Assembly (NCBI RefSeq): GCF_034006665.1 | Contig: NZ_JAVESI010000001.1 | Coordinates: 1 to 64,000, forward strand | Reading direction: 5' to 3' | Source of the DNA: Trichloromonas sp034006665 | GTDB taxonomy: Bacteria > Desulfobacterota > Desulfuromonadia > Desulfuromonadales > Trichloromonadaceae | Length of the DNA: 64,000 bases | In this document: positions 34,450 through 43,444 of the stretch, piece after piece | Layout of the letters: every line of letters begins with the position of its first letter | Position numbering within the stretch: the first letter of the stretch is position 1 | Position numbers and translations under genes: made by a program | Notes under the pieces: model-generated | Databases searched by the model: none | Told to the model about the DNA's origin: nothing | What the model saw: the letters and a program-made list of their open reading frames with translations, nothing else

Positions 34450-36060
34450 TCATTCCAACGCACCGTGCCAGCGGTCGCGGCCCTGCTCCTTGGCCTGGTA
34501 GAGGTGGCGATCCGCCGCATTGAACAGCTCGGCGGGATCATCCGCCTCCCGGGAGGTCGCGATGCCGGCGCTCAGGGTCACAAAAGGGCTCACCTCCGAC
34601 GCCTCGTGGGCAATGCGTAAACGGCGAACCGCTTCCAGAAGCCGTTCGGCCATAAGCCGGGCCCCCGCCAGATCGGTCCCCGGCAGGACCACGACAAACT
34701 CTTCCCCACCGAAACGCACGGCCCAGTCGCTTTCCCGGCGTAAAGCCTTGCCAATCGCCCCGGCAACCTCGACGAGGCAACGATCCCCCGCCTGGTGCCC
34801 ATAGCGGTCGTTGAACTTTTTGAAAGAATCCACGTCACAGACGATCAGCGAGAGTTCCTTCCCGGCACGGCGTGCTAGGTTGAGATCCCGCTCCAGGGTC
34901 TTATCAAAATAGTGGCGATTGAAAAATCCGGTCAGGCCGTCGGTCATGGCCTGCTTTTTCAATATTTCGAGACGCAATTCCCGCCTGAAGACCGCCAGCA
35001 AAATCGCTTCAATCACGATGAAACCGGATACGGCAAAAAGGATATTGATCCACACCGACCGACGAAATTCGGCGACCAGTTCGGAGACATCGTCCCAGAA
35101 GAGCACGAAACCCGAGGGAGACAGGCTCCCCTGGCGATCTGCCTGGTAGTCGTACAAAGGGAAAAAGTAGGCGCTCAGAAACTTTCCTGAAACGCGAATG
35201 AGTTGCGCTTGGGGGGTCGCGAAGTCGGCGGCAAGATCGATCTTGGGCAGAATCATCGCGACAGCCTCTTCATCCGGTGGCGAGGAGGCCGCTTCGAGAT
35301 AGAAGTTGAACGCCGGGTTGTCGGCGAAAAACTTCCGGACAAACTCCGGAAACATCTTGCTTTCCACATGGTCCTTGGTCAGCAGGACCGCCGCGTGCAC
35401 GGAGTAGGAATCCGCGAAGGAAGAGAGCAACTGGTCAAAGGACGTGCCCACTTCGAGGGCGCCGACGTAGGTTCTTTCCCCGCTTTCGGGATCGTGGGTC
35501 CAGATCGGAACAACGCTGCGCAGACCACTGTAGATCCGACCCGTTTCGAATCCGTAGCGGCCGGTTTTTTCCTCGTGGGTATCGACGATCGTATGGCGCA
35601 GATCGTCCATGCGATCCCCGTATTTTTCCGGACGATGCACCCGCAGAAAGCTCAGGCTCCCGGGGCCCAGGTGGTAGTGCAACTGGCGAACGCCGAAGGC
35701 CTTGGCCATTTCGTCCCAGCCGCCCTTGACCCTGGCGAGCAAGGCCTGGCGAAACCGCTCCGCCTGAGGGCCCCCGGCGCCGCCGCCTTCGGCCTCGACC
35801 GCCTTTTTCCCCGCGAGAAAGAGCTGGTTCAGTTCATCGTTCCGGGAGATGAGCAAAGAAAGCTGGCCGAGATTCGTGTAAGCCATCTCCAGGGCAAAGC
35901 CGAATTGCTTCTCATGGTCCAGGGCATGAGAGGTGATACCGGCGTAAAGAACCTGCTGGGCCGAACGGTAGTTGATGGCCACGAAGAGAATGTCGAGGAG
36001 AAAAATCAGCAGGCCGACCAACAAAAAGGATTTATGGCTGTGTGTAAAAAATTTCGTCAT
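34450..36060 (-). CDS. Membrane-bound diguanylate cyclase with large periplasmic sensor
   Basis: The 536-residue protein has a helix at about 12-32, a periplasmic region of about 300 residues resembling double-Cache sensors (LHYHLGPGSLSFLRVHRPEKYGD, GLRSVVPIW, VGALEVG), a second helix (about 338-358) and a GGDEF domain. The motif is GGEEF and RESD stands five residues before it, so the inhibitory site is intact. FNRHYFDKTLERDLNLARR and DRYGHQAGDRCL are typical. It would make c-di-GMP in response to a small ligand, which is unknown. The start has only a weak ribosome binding site. Confidence 0.93.
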   Translation of the reverse strand: MTKFFTHSHKSFLLVGLLIFLLDILFVAINYRSAQQVLYAGITSHALDHEKQFGFALEMAYTNLGQLSLLISRNDELNQLFLAGKKAVEAEGGGAGGPQAERFRQALLARVKGGWDEMAKAFGVRQLHYHLGPGSLSFLRVHRPEKYGDRMDDLRHTIVDTHEEKTGRYGFETGRIYSGLRSVVPIWTHDPESGERTYVGALEVGTSFDQLLSSFADSYSVHAAVLLTKDHVESKMFPEFVRKFFADNPAFNFYLEAASSPPDEEAVAMILPKIDLAADFATPQAQLIRVSGKFLSAYFFPLYDYQADRQGSLSPSGFVLFWDDVSELVAEFRRSVWINILFAVSGFIVIEAILLAVFRRELRLEILKKQAMTDGLTGFFNRHYFDKTLERDLNLARRAGKELSLIVCDVDSFKKFNDRYGHQAGDRCLVEVAGAIGKALRRESDWAVRFGGEEFVVVLPGTDLAGARLMAERLLEAVRRLRIAHEASEVSPFVTLSAGIATSREADDPAELFNAADRHLYQAKEQGRDRWHGALE

Positions 36061-36361
36061 CCCTTCATCCCGTGGGAAAAACTCGCCTGGGGTTCTTCTC
36101 CCGGCGGCAAAAACTGATCACCCACCGTGCGCCGATCGGCGACAAACCCAAGTCCGTCGGGTTCTTTTCGAAAGGTCATTATGGCCGAAAACACCCGTCG
36201 CCGGGGAATATTTCTGATCATTCCACACATGAATCGTCATGGTCGCCCGCGCGCGGCCGCCACCGGCGAAAAGTTTTTATCGCCGGGAACAAAACGGCCA
36301 CCCGGTTCGAGGTGGCTGTTTTGTGTGGCTGACGCTGGATGACGGAGCGCGAACCGGGATG
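36061..36361. other. Intergenic region between two minus-strand genes
   Basis: 301 bases upstream of the GGDEF gene and downstream of the glutamate synthase operon. It contains the operon terminator at 36285-36322. No gene is visible. Confidence 0.55.
36285..36322 (-). terminator. Terminator of the glutamate synthase operon
   Basis: A 12-bp stem with one G-U pair (36291-36302 with 36311-36322) and an eight-base loop. Read on the minus strand the stem ends in GTTTTGTT. It lies 40 bases past the stop at 36362. Confidence 0.75.
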
Positions 36362-38674
36362 CTACACCATCAACTCCATCGCCCAGATGCCGCAGGGGCA
36401 GATGCCGGCGCAGAGGCCGCAGCCGATGCAGAGGTGGTCGTCGGAGACGTATTCGTAACCGCCGTCGGCCTGTTCGATCCGGCGGATCGCTCCTTCGGGG
36501 CAGGCCTCCAGACACATGGAGCAGTCGCGGCAGGTGCCGCAAGAGAGACAGCGGTTGGTTTCGTCCATGGCGTCGGTGACGCAGAAGCGGCCACGGTTGC
36601 GCGGGCGGAAGAGCTCTTTGGAAAGGCAGCTCTGCGGGATCCTCTCCGGCTTCTTTTTCGCAACCAGTTCGCCGCCGACGAGGAAGGTGTCGATGTACTC
36701 GGCGGACTCGGTGCCGTTGCCGATGGCGTGGGTCAGCAGGCCGGGCTGGATGGTGTCGCCGATGGCGAAGACGCCGGGAGCCTTGACCGCTTGGCCGCAG
36801 CCGTCAACCACCATCATCCCCTTGTCGCTGAGCCAGTCGCGGGGGACGAAAGAGAGGTCGGGGCGCTCGCCGATGGCGATAATGACCGTGTCGGCTTCGA
36901 GCAGGCGACCATCCTTGCCAACCACCCCTTTATCGGTGATCCTGTCGGTGAAGAAGGGCCAGAGAATCTTGCCGCCCAGAGCCTGGACATGCTCGATCTC
37001 CTGGGGATAGGCGGCCGGGCGCTGGACATCGATCGCCGTCACCTGCTTGGCGCCCATGGCGTAGGCGCCGAGACAGACGTCCATGCCGGCGTTGCCGGCG
37101 CCGATCACCACCACCCGTTCGCCGACCTTCGGCTTGCGTCCGGCGTTGACGTCCTTGAGGAAGTCGAGGCCCTTGAGCATCCGTTCATGGCCAGGGAAAG
37201 GAATCACCACCGGGTTGTGGGCGCCGCTGGCGATGACGACGGCAGCGCTTTCGGCGCGCAGCTTTTCGAACAGGGAGGCGTCGACCGGGGTGTCGACATG
37301 GATCTCAACCCCCAGCGCCTTGATCCGCTCGATTTCGGTGTGCAGAACCTGACGGGGCAGGCGTTCGTCGGGGATAACCTGCATCAGCTTGCCGCCCACC
37401 TCCTTGTCGGCTTCGTAAACGACGACGCGATGGCCGAGCAGGCGCAGCTTCCAGGCCGCCGCCAGGCCGCCGGGACCGCCGCCGATGACCGCCACGGTCT
37501 TGCCGCTGTCGGGTTTGGGCGTTGGCGCGGCGACTTCGAGGGAGAGCCGGCCGAGTTCCTTCATGGCCACCGGATGATCGAGGTACCGGCGGGTGCAGGC
37601 GTCCATGCACAGATTGGGGCAGACCTCGCCGCAGACACTTCCGGGAAAGGGGGAATAGTGCAGCACCAGTTCGAGGGCTTCCTTTACCTTGCCCTGACGC
37701 AGCAGCTTGATGCGCTCCTGGGTGGGAATCGCCGAGGGGCAGCTGGCCTGGCAGGGAGCGGCATAGCGCTTATCCTGCCAGTGGGGAACCTTGAGGCGGT
37801 CGTCGCCACTGTTGACCAGACCGGCGACCTGCTCGTAATCATCCCGCACCACGTCGCCGAAAATCCCGCCCTCGATCCACTTGTTGCGGCGGAACTCGCG
37901 CATGGTCGGGCGGCTGTGGTGCTTGCGCTCTTCCAGGGTCTTGGCGACGATCTTGCGCCATTGGGCAAAGTGGGTGAGCTTTTCGAGCAGTTCCGGACGC
38001 TCGATCTTGTCGAGAAAGACCGGCATCTGCTCGGCGAGAAAGCTCCGGTCGGCTTCGTCGAGATCGAGCAGCCAGACGTCGTCGGACAAGCCGGAGACGG
38101 GGCCGCGCAGATAGATGGTGCCGCCGACCATGCCGACGCAGCTGCGATCGCCGAGGACGGAATCGAGATATTCCCGGCCATAGCCGCAAACCACGGCAAT
38201 CCCCCCGCCCATGAACTCAAAGGAGAAGGAGCCGGTATTTTTCAGCACCCAGAACTGGGGCGGCTCGTAGGCCGGGTCGTGCTTCATCAGCGCGCCGCTG
38301 CGCACCCCGACCCGGCCGGCGACGTAGATCTTGCCGCCGGCAGCGCAATGGGCGGTGGTGTCGCCGCCATCCCCCTTGATGACCAGGGTGGCGCCGGCGT
38401 TGAGCCAACCGGCATCGGCGCAGGCGCTCCCCTCGACGACGATCTCGGTACCGTCGAGGCCAAAGGAGCCGACCCGCTGGCCGGGGTTTTTCACGGTGAA
38501 CTTGAGGGGCGAACCGTCCTCGGTCCACAGGGGGCCGCCGATGTTGTGATGCCCTGAGGAGAGGATCTCGAACTCTTTTTCCCCCGCCTCCAGACCATGA
38601 TAGATTTTCTGCAGCAGCACCTGGGTGGAAATGCGTTGATTCTTGTCGTCGAAACCGATGATTTGAGCTGCCAT
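36362..38674 (-). CDS. Glutamate synthase module: GXGXG domain fused to NAD(P)H-FAD subunit and ferredoxin
   Basis: The 770-residue protein joins three parts. Residues 1-260 are a GltB C-terminal beta-helix with repeated G-x-x-G turns (SGHHNIGGPLW, GGKIYVAGRVGVRSG, GGGIAVVCGYGRE). Residues about 310-710 are a GltD-like FAD/NAD(P)H oxidoreductase (CQASCPSAIP and CGEVCPNLCMDAC iron-sulfur cysteines, VAVIGGGPGGLAAAWKL, VVVIGAGNAGMDV, GVFAIGDTI). The end is a two-cluster ferredoxin (CLSCGTCRDCSMCLEACP, CIGCGLCAGICPC). It would feed electrons to the FMN module encoded upstream. The ATG at 38674 has GGGAG; the frame's extension to 38734 is unsupported. Confidence 0.92.
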   Translation of the reverse strand: MAAQIIGFDDKNQRISTQVLLQKIYHGLEAGEKEFEILSSGHHNIGGPLWTEDGSPLKFTVKNPGQRVGSFGLDGTEIVVEGSACADAGWLNAGATLVIKGDGGDTTAHCAAGGKIYVAGRVGVRSGALMKHDPAYEPPQFWVLKNTGSFSFEFMGGGIAVVCGYGREYLDSVLGDRSCVGMVGGTIYLRGPVSGLSDDVWLLDLDEADRSFLAEQMPVFLDKIERPELLEKLTHFAQWRKIVAKTLEERKHHSRPTMREFRRNKWIEGGIFGDVVRDDYEQVAGLVNSGDDRLKVPHWQDKRYAAPCQASCPSAIPTQERIKLLRQGKVKEALELVLHYSPFPGSVCGEVCPNLCMDACTRRYLDHPVAMKELGRLSLEVAAPTPKPDSGKTVAVIGGGPGGLAAAWKLRLLGHRVVVYEADKEVGGKLMQVIPDERLPRQVLHTEIERIKALGVEIHVDTPVDASLFEKLRAESAAVVIASGAHNPVVIPFPGHERMLKGLDFLKDVNAGRKPKVGERVVVIGAGNAGMDVCLGAYAMGAKQVTAIDVQRPAAYPQEIEHVQALGGKILWPFFTDRITDKGVVGKDGRLLEADTVIIAIGERPDLSFVPRDWLSDKGMMVVDGCGQAVKAPGVFAIGDTIQPGLLTHAIGNGTESAEYIDTFLVGGELVAKKKPERIPQSCLSKELFRPRNRGRFCVTDAMDETNRCLSCGTCRDCSMCLEACPEGAIRRIEQADGGYEYVSDDHLCIGCGLCAGICPCGIWAMELMV

Positions 38675-38690
38675 TGTTAACTCCCGTAAG

Positions 38691-38743
38691 GAGTGAGGGG
38701 TGAGGCGTGAAGAGGAAAGGCTCTCTCGCCTCACCCCTCACTC
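38691..38743 (-). repeat. Perfect 17-bp inverted repeat inside the glutamate synthase operon
   Basis: Arms at 38691-38707 and 38727-38743 with a 19-base loop fill the gap between the FMN module stop and the next start. The arms are built from GAGTGAGGGGTGAGG-type units. With no T-run, it is more likely an mRNA processing, stabilising or REP-like element than a terminator. Confidence 0.8.
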
Positions 38744-38759
38744 TTCACTCCTCACAGAC

Positions 38760-40403
38760 TTAACAAACGTACTGGATCTGTAACCGCTCCGCCACGCCTC
38801 GGTCGGTGGCGACCAGGGCGTCGGCACGACCGACGGGCAACGACGAGTTGCCGATGGGGGCCATCAGTTTCTTGAGTTCCTGATCCATGGCCAGAAAGTA
38901 GTTGACGATGTTCTGAGCCGCCTTTTCCGGGTCGAGACGGTGGACCAGTCGGGGCTCTTGAGTGGTGATGCCGACCGGACAGAGACCGGTGTTACAGGCA
39001 TTACAGCGCCCCATCTCGTTGCCAATGCAGCCGGCCATCTGCAAAATCAGCTTGCCGGTGAAAACCCCGTTGGCGCCGAGGGCGATCATCTTGAAGGCAT
39101 CCGCCGCCAGATCCCCAGCGCGGCCAAGACCGCCCGCCGCCCACAGGGGGATCTGCCCCTGGCGCCCCTGGGAAACGGCGGCCAGGTAGCAGTCCCGCAA
39201 CTTGGAGACAATGGGATGGCCGGTGTGGTCGAGGGAAACCTCATGGGCCGCACCGGTGCCGCCGTCGATGCCATCAAGAAAGAAACCGCCGACGATGTTG
39301 TAGGGGTCGCGCACCAAGTTGTTGAAGACGCTGACGGAAGTCGCCGAGGCCGCTACCTTGATCGCTACCGGCACCCGGAATTTGAAAGCAGCGTTGAAGG
39401 AGAGGAACATCTTCTGCACACTCTCCTCGATGGAGTAAAGCCCTTGGTGGTTCGGCGGACTGAGCAGATCGGCCTTGGGTACGCCGCGAATGGCCTGGAT
39501 GTGCTCGGCGACCTTCTGTGCCATGAGCAGGCCGCCGTCGCCGGGCTTGGCCCCCTGGCCGATCTTGATGAGAACACCGGCGGGGTCCTCGATCATGTCC
39601 GGCATGGCCTTGACGATGCGGTTCCAGCCGAAGTGGCCGGAGGCGATCTGTAAAATCAGGTATTTCAAATATTTCGACTTGAGCAGGCGCACCGGCACGC
39701 CGCCCTCGCCGCTGCACATGCGCACCGGCAAACCGCACTCCTCGTTGAGATAGGCGGTGGCCATGGCGACCGCTTCCCACATACGCCAGGAGAGGGCGCC
39801 GATGGACATGTCGCCGATGACCACCGGATAGATCCAGCGCACCGGCGGTGCCTGCCCTTCCGGCTCCAGTTTGCCGTCGGCGCCGATTCGGAAAGGGAGC
39901 TTGCCCGGAGGCATGATGCGGCCGAAGGGGGCGAGCAGATCGAAGGTGTGGCGCTGGGCATCGAGACTCGGGTCGGTCATCTGGGAGATGCGCCCGATCC
40001 GCAATTTGTCGAGGGTGCGGGTGCCCGCTTCGAGGTTCTTGCGTCCGCCGCGCTTGATGGAATCCCCGGCCACGCAGCGGATGACGATGGGGTGGCGGGT
40101 GTCGGGGTTGCGTACCGCCTCGATGGCGTCGTTAGGACAGACCTTGGTGCAGATGCCGCAGCCCCGGCAATACTGTTTGAGGTTGCTGACCTGGCGGATC
40201 ACCGGCACCGCCGAAAAACGCTGTTTCGGCTCGGGCAAATCCCCCTCGGAAAAGACCATGCGCCGCCGCTCGACCTTGAACTCGATCGCCCGGAAGGAGC
40301 AGGCCGCCACGCAGGAGCCGCAGAGAGTGCAGCGGGAGGCGTCGTAACGAATGACCCAGGGCAGGTCATTGGCGGTAATATCCTGAACCTTTACTGTCTC
40401 CAT
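38760..40403 (-). CDS. Glutamate synthase FMN module with N-terminal ferredoxin domains
   Basis: The 547-residue protein starts with two 4Fe-4S sites (CTLCGSCVAACS and CRGCGICTKVCP) and continues as the FMN-binding synthase domain of GltB. The evidence is SIGALSWRMWEAVA, CSGEGGVPVRLLKSKYLKYLILQIASGHFG in part, IKIGQGAKPGDGG, FFLDGIDGGTGAAHE, and the cysteine cluster CIGNEMGRCNACNTGLCPVGITTQ. It makes glutamate from 2-oxoglutarate and ammonia delivered by the amidotransferase module. This archaeal-type arrangement lacks the N-terminal amidotransferase found in standard GltB, which is encoded by the upstream gene overlapping it by 13 bases. Confidence 0.93.
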   Translation of the reverse strand: METVKVQDITANDLPWVIRYDASRCTLCGSCVAACSFRAIEFKVERRRMVFSEGDLPEPKQRFSAVPVIRQVSNLKQYCRGCGICTKVCPNDAIEAVRNPDTRHPIVIRCVAGDSIKRGGRKNLEAGTRTLDKLRIGRISQMTDPSLDAQRHTFDLLAPFGRIMPPGKLPFRIGADGKLEPEGQAPPVRWIYPVVIGDMSIGALSWRMWEAVAMATAYLNEECGLPVRMCSGEGGVPVRLLKSKYLKYLILQIASGHFGWNRIVKAMPDMIEDPAGVLIKIGQGAKPGDGGLLMAQKVAEHIQAIRGVPKADLLSPPNHQGLYSIEESVQKMFLSFNAAFKFRVPVAIKVAASATSVSVFNNLVRDPYNIVGGFFLDGIDGGTGAAHEVSLDHTGHPIVSKLRDCYLAAVSQGRQGQIPLWAAGGLGRAGDLAADAFKMIALGANGVFTGKLILQMAGCIGNEMGRCNACNTGLCPVGITTQEPRLVHRLDPEKAAQNIVNYFLAMDQELKKLMAPIGNSSLPVGRADALVATDRGVAERLQIQYVC

Positions 40404-41497
40404 CTGTGCACCTCCAGCTGGTTGTCGATGATCACCGTTTCCCGCTCATGGGGGTAGATATCCTTCTCCCAGTTCCGCTCCGGCAGAATTTCATTGATGC
40501 CGCAAACCTCCGAGGAAATCACCACGGTGTCGGCGTCGCGGCCGACCACCACCGGCCGCAGCTTCTTGGTGTCGCAGCAGGTGAAGAGAGTGTTGTCGGG
40601 CAAGACACCGATGATGGTATTGGGCCCGTTGATTTCCAGATGCGCCATCGACTGACGGATAGCCAAAAGGGACGTCCGGTCCTCACGGGTTTCGATCTCC
40701 TCGAAGGGGAGCGGCGTGATGACGTGCTTGTAATAGGAGAGAGGCCAGCCAAGCTGGCGATGCACATAATGGAGGCTGTAAAGAAAACACTGGGAGTCGG
40801 ACTCAAAACCGATGTAGCCCCGGTGCAGCTTGCGCTGAAGCTCCACATTCTTGAGGTAGAAGGTATTTTCGCCGTTGGCCAGGGCGGTGTAGCCCTGCAG
40901 AAAGAAGGGATGGGCGGCATAACGAACGATATCGTAATTGGTGTTCTGCCGACACTGGGCGGTGATGACCCGGGCGGTGAAGCGGTCATTGGGCTCCCAG
41001 AGCTTGAAATAGGTGCCGATATCCTTGGGATCGCCAATCTCCTTGAGGGTCACCACATCCGGCCAGAAAGAGTAGACGTAGCCTTGGTCATCCATCTCCA
41101 GCGCCCGACGAAGCTTCAGGCGCATGTCGAGAAGCAGATCTTCCTTGGTCTGGCGGTCTTCCTTCTTGTAAAACTTGGGATAGTCGTATGTCTGGAAGAT
41201 GTAGTTGGGCATGGCGTTGATATCGAGCCCGGGGCGCAGATCGGTCTCCGGCATCCACTGCATCACCCGCTGGAAACCGGCGGCATGGAGCATATCCTCG
41301 GCGATGCGCACCCCCTCGTTGGTACAGGCCAGGGAGAGGGTGGGCAGATGCTTGTAAGGTTTGAAAATGCCGCCGAGGTCGTGCATGACCATGGCGAAAC
41401 CCGAATTATCATGCCCCTTCTGCTGCGACTGCATGAGCAGCAGGGCGCGGCTGGGGTGAATGTAGTTGCGGCTTTTGATGGCTCCGATACGACACAT
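40391..41497 (-). CDS. Glutamate synthase class II glutamine amidotransferase module
   Basis: The 368-residue protein begins MCRIGAIKSRN, so after Met removal Cys is the N-terminal nucleophile of a class II (Ntn) glutaminase. KGHDNSGFAMVMHD and RYAAHPFF are further family-like segments. It releases ammonia from glutamine for the FMN module. Start choice: the ATG at 41497 is eight bases from AGGAGG and puts Cys at position 2, while the TTG at 41503 would bury it. It is first in the operon, with a candidate sigma-54 promoter upstream. Confidence 0.93.
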   Translation of the reverse strand: MCRIGAIKSRNYIHPSRALLLMQSQQKGHDNSGFAMVMHDLGGIFKPYKHLPTLSLACTNEGVRIAEDMLHAAGFQRVMQWMPETDLRPGLDINAMPNYIFQTYDYPKFYKKEDRQTKEDLLLDMRLKLRRALEMDDQGYVYSFWPDVVTLKEIGDPKDIGTYFKLWEPNDRFTARVITAQCRQNTNYDIVRYAAHPFFLQGYTALANGENTFYLKNVELQRKLHRGYIGFESDSQCFLYSLHYVHRQLGWPLSYYKHVITPLPFEEIETREDRTSLLAIRQSMAHLEINGPNTIIGVLPDNTLFTCCDTKKLRPVVVGRDADTVVISSEVCGINEILPERNWEKDIYPHERETVIIDNQLEVHRWRQ

Positions 41498-41576
41498 GGG
41501 CAAAACCTCCTGTGCGGGCGATAGGGCATGGACGACAACTCAATTTGGCTACAGACCAGACGCAAAGCTATAAATT

Positions 41577-41594
41577 GCAAAACATTATCCAATT
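41577..41594 (-). promoter_or_regulatory. Candidate sigma-54 promoter of the glutamate synthase operon
   Basis: On the minus strand TTGGATAATGTTTTGCAA has GG and GC ten bases apart and a good TTTTGCAA -12 box. The -24 box lacks the usual CAC. Transcription would start near 41565, 68 bases before the ATG. Nitrogen assimilation genes often use RpoN, which supports the reading. Confidence 0.5.
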
Positions 41595-41757
41595 ACTTAA
41601 TTTCCCCTCTAGAATATTTTATATCTGTCTTATCATTCTGTTTTTATTTATTAATTTAGTAAAAATAAATATCAAAAGTTGCGTAAAACAAGAAAAAAAG
41701 CCTATCTTCGCCATGAATAACTTACTCATAGAATGTATTTTATTACTTGATAACCCC

Positions 41758-41779
41758 GGACTGCCGTCGACGGCAGTCC
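41758..41779. repeat. Perfect 22-bp palindrome, possible activator site
   Basis: The palindrome reads GGACTGCCGTC followed by its exact complement. It lies about 200 bases upstream of the predicted glutamate synthase transcription start, the distance at which sigma-54 activators bind. It has no loop and no T-run, so a terminator role is unlikely. Confidence 0.7.
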
Positions 41780-41816
41780 TTCTCGCCCGTTTCGGCGATG
41801 TCCCGCTTTGGACAAC

Positions 41817-41852
41817 AAAAAAGCCCCCTTCCAAAAGGAAGGGGGCTTTTTT
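41817..41852 (-). terminator. Bidirectional terminator after ilvE
   Basis: A 10-bp core stem (41823-41832 with 41837-41846) with an AAAA loop is flanked by A-run and T-run, so it works in both directions. It lies 27 bases past the ilvE stop on the minus strand. Confidence 0.88.
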
Positions 41853-41872
41853 GTTGTTGCAGCAAGCGGTTG

Positions 41873-42937
41873 TCAGATCATTTCGACCCAGCCGTGCGGA
41901 TCGGGCAGCTTGCCGTACTGGATGCCGGTGAGCATGTCGTAGAGCTTACCGGTCAGCTCCCCCATCTGGCCGTTGCCGAGGGTCACTATGCGATCGCGGT
42001 AGGTGAACTGGCCGACGGGCGAGACCACCGCCGCCGTGCCGGTCCCGAACGCTTCCTTGAGGCGACCGTTGCCGGCGCCCTCCAGAATTTCGTCGACGGA
42101 AAGGGCCCGTTCCTCAACCTGTAGCCCCAGCTCCCGCACCAAGGTCAGAATCGAGCGCCGGGTAATGCCGTCGAGGATGGTTCCCTTCAGAGGCGAGGTC
42201 ACCACCTTGCCGTCATAGAGGAAGCAGATATTCATGCTGCCGACCTCCTCGACATACTTGCGCTCGACGGCGTCGAGCCACAGCACCTGATCGTAACCGA
42301 GAGCCGCCGCTTCCATCGAGGCCTTGAGACTGGCGGCGTAGTTGCCGCCGGTCTTGGCCTCGCCGGTGCCGCCGGCGGCCGAGCGGACATACTCGTCGGA
42401 GATGAAGATTTTGACCGGGCTGAAGCCGTTCTTGTAATAGGCGCCAACCGGCGAGAGAATGATATAGAACAGATACTTGCTGGAGGGCCGCACCCCCAGA
42501 TAGGGATCGACGGCAATCATCGTCGGCCGGATATAGAGACTGGTACCGAGGCTTTTCGGCACCCAGTCGGATTCCAGATGGATCAGCGCCTTGAGGGCCT
42601 TGAGCACGAAATCGACATCAAGCTCGGGCATACACATGCGCGCCGCACTGCGATTGAAGCGCTCGAAATTGTCGCGGGAGCGGAAGAGGGCAATATTCCC
42701 GTCCGGACGGCGAAAGGCTTTGAGCCCCTCGAAGATTTCCTGCGCGTAGTGCAAAACGGCACAGGACGGATCAAGGTGCAGGGGACCATAAGGGACGATG
42801 CGCGGGGAATGCCAGCCCTCGCCGGCATCGTAGTCCATAAGAAACATGCGGTCGGTAAAAAGGTTGCCGAAACCCAGCTGGGACTCATCCTCGAAGAGAG
42901 CTTTTTTCGTCGTCAGGGGTTGGATATCGATATTCAT
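41873..42937 (-). CDS. ilvE: Branched-chain amino acid aminotransferase
   Basis: A 354-residue fold-type IV PLP enzyme that transfers amino groups between glutamate and branched-chain keto acids. Visible motifs: LHYAQEIFEGLKAFR, SLYIRPTMIAVDPYLGV, AKTGGNYAASLKASMEA with the region near the PLP lysine, EEVGSMNICFLYDG, and GTGTAAVVSPVGQF. The length fits the larger type II BCAT group. The ATG at 42937 has GGAGG; the upstream frame extension to 43075 is not supported. Its amino donor glutamate would come from the adjacent glutamate synthase. Confidence 0.95.
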   Translation of the reverse strand: MNIDIQPLTTKKALFEDESQLGFGNLFTDRMFLMDYDAGEGWHSPRIVPYGPLHLDPSCAVLHYAQEIFEGLKAFRRPDGNIALFRSRDNFERFNRSAARMCMPELDVDFVLKALKALIHLESDWVPKSLGTSLYIRPTMIAVDPYLGVRPSSKYLFYIILSPVGAYYKNGFSPVKIFISDEYVRSAAGGTGEAKTGGNYAASLKASMEAAALGYDQVLWLDAVERKYVEEVGSMNICFLYDGKVVTSPLKGTILDGITRRSILTLVRELGLQVEERALSVDEILEGAGNGRLKEAFGTGTAAVVSPVGQFTYRDRIVTLGNGQMGELTGKLYDMLTGIQYGKLPDPHGWVEMI

Positions 42938-43031
42938 GCGTTTCGCGCCTCCGGTTATGACTGAAAAACCTAAAGCTGATTTACTATCACAACCCAGACA
43001 GCCGGGCAAGGGATTTAAAAGGGATCTCTCA

Positions 43032-43072
43032 ACGCCTCCCGACGCTCTCCGCCGGGAGGCGTCGGGAGGCGT
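43032..43072 (-). terminator. Hairpin at the end of the 59-residue protein gene
   Basis: A perfect 14-bp stem (43032-43045 with 43059-43072) with a 13-base loop begins at the stop codon. The loop carries an additional copy of the GGGAGGCGTC motif. It has no T-run, so its role as terminator is uncertain. Confidence 0.5.
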
Positions 43073-43251
43073 CAATCGATGCCGAGATCGTCCTCGCGAG
43101 TGAGGTGGGCATCGCCGTAAAGGAGATTTTTCGCGTTTTCCCGCACCTCTTCCTGATGAAAACGCCGCACCAGCCGTTCATACTCGGCCCGCTCCATCAC
43201 CCGGCCCGACAGCCGGAAATCCTGCTCGTGAACCCGCCAGAGATCTTCCAT
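43072..43251 (-). CDS. Small hypothetical protein (59 residues)
   Basis: The protein starts MEDLWRVHEQDFRLSGRVMERAEYERLVRRFHQEEVRENAKNLLYG in part and is highly charged and helical, with no membrane segment. The start is set by AAGGAG before the ATG at 43251; the frame opening at 43323 has no site. I do not recognise the family. It may share a transcript with ilvE, 135 bases downstream. Confidence 0.6.
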   Translation of the reverse strand: MEDLWRVHEQDFRLSGRVMERAEYERLVRRFHQEEVRENAKNLLYGDAHLTREDDLGID

Positions 43252-43444
43252 GGAGAAACTCCTTCGCCAGAGGGAAAAGGGAATAATTACCCTGGATGGT
43301 AACACCGGCATGTTGTCAGTCAAGGTATTTTTTACTCTTAATAGTTGAATTTTACTGATATCAAAAAACAGCCCGAAGAGGGCCTCTTGGCCGATGACGA
43401 GAACCGTGCTAGAAAGGGGAACAAACAGATAAAGGAGAGCGGGA

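Larger units (their letters stand above)
41498..41872. other. AT-rich intergenic region upstream of the glutamate synthase operon
   Basis: 375 bases holding, on the minus strand, a candidate sigma-54 promoter (41577-41594), an AT-rich stretch, a 22-bp palindrome (41758-41779) and the ilvE terminator. No gene is visible. Confidence 0.6.

Noticed and set aside
36239..38557. Long plus-strand open frame of 772 codons
   Set aside because: It is the antisense shadow of the GXGXG-reductase gene; it lacks a ribosome binding site and its composition (His/Gly/Ala/Asp-rich) is typical of a GC-rich shadow.
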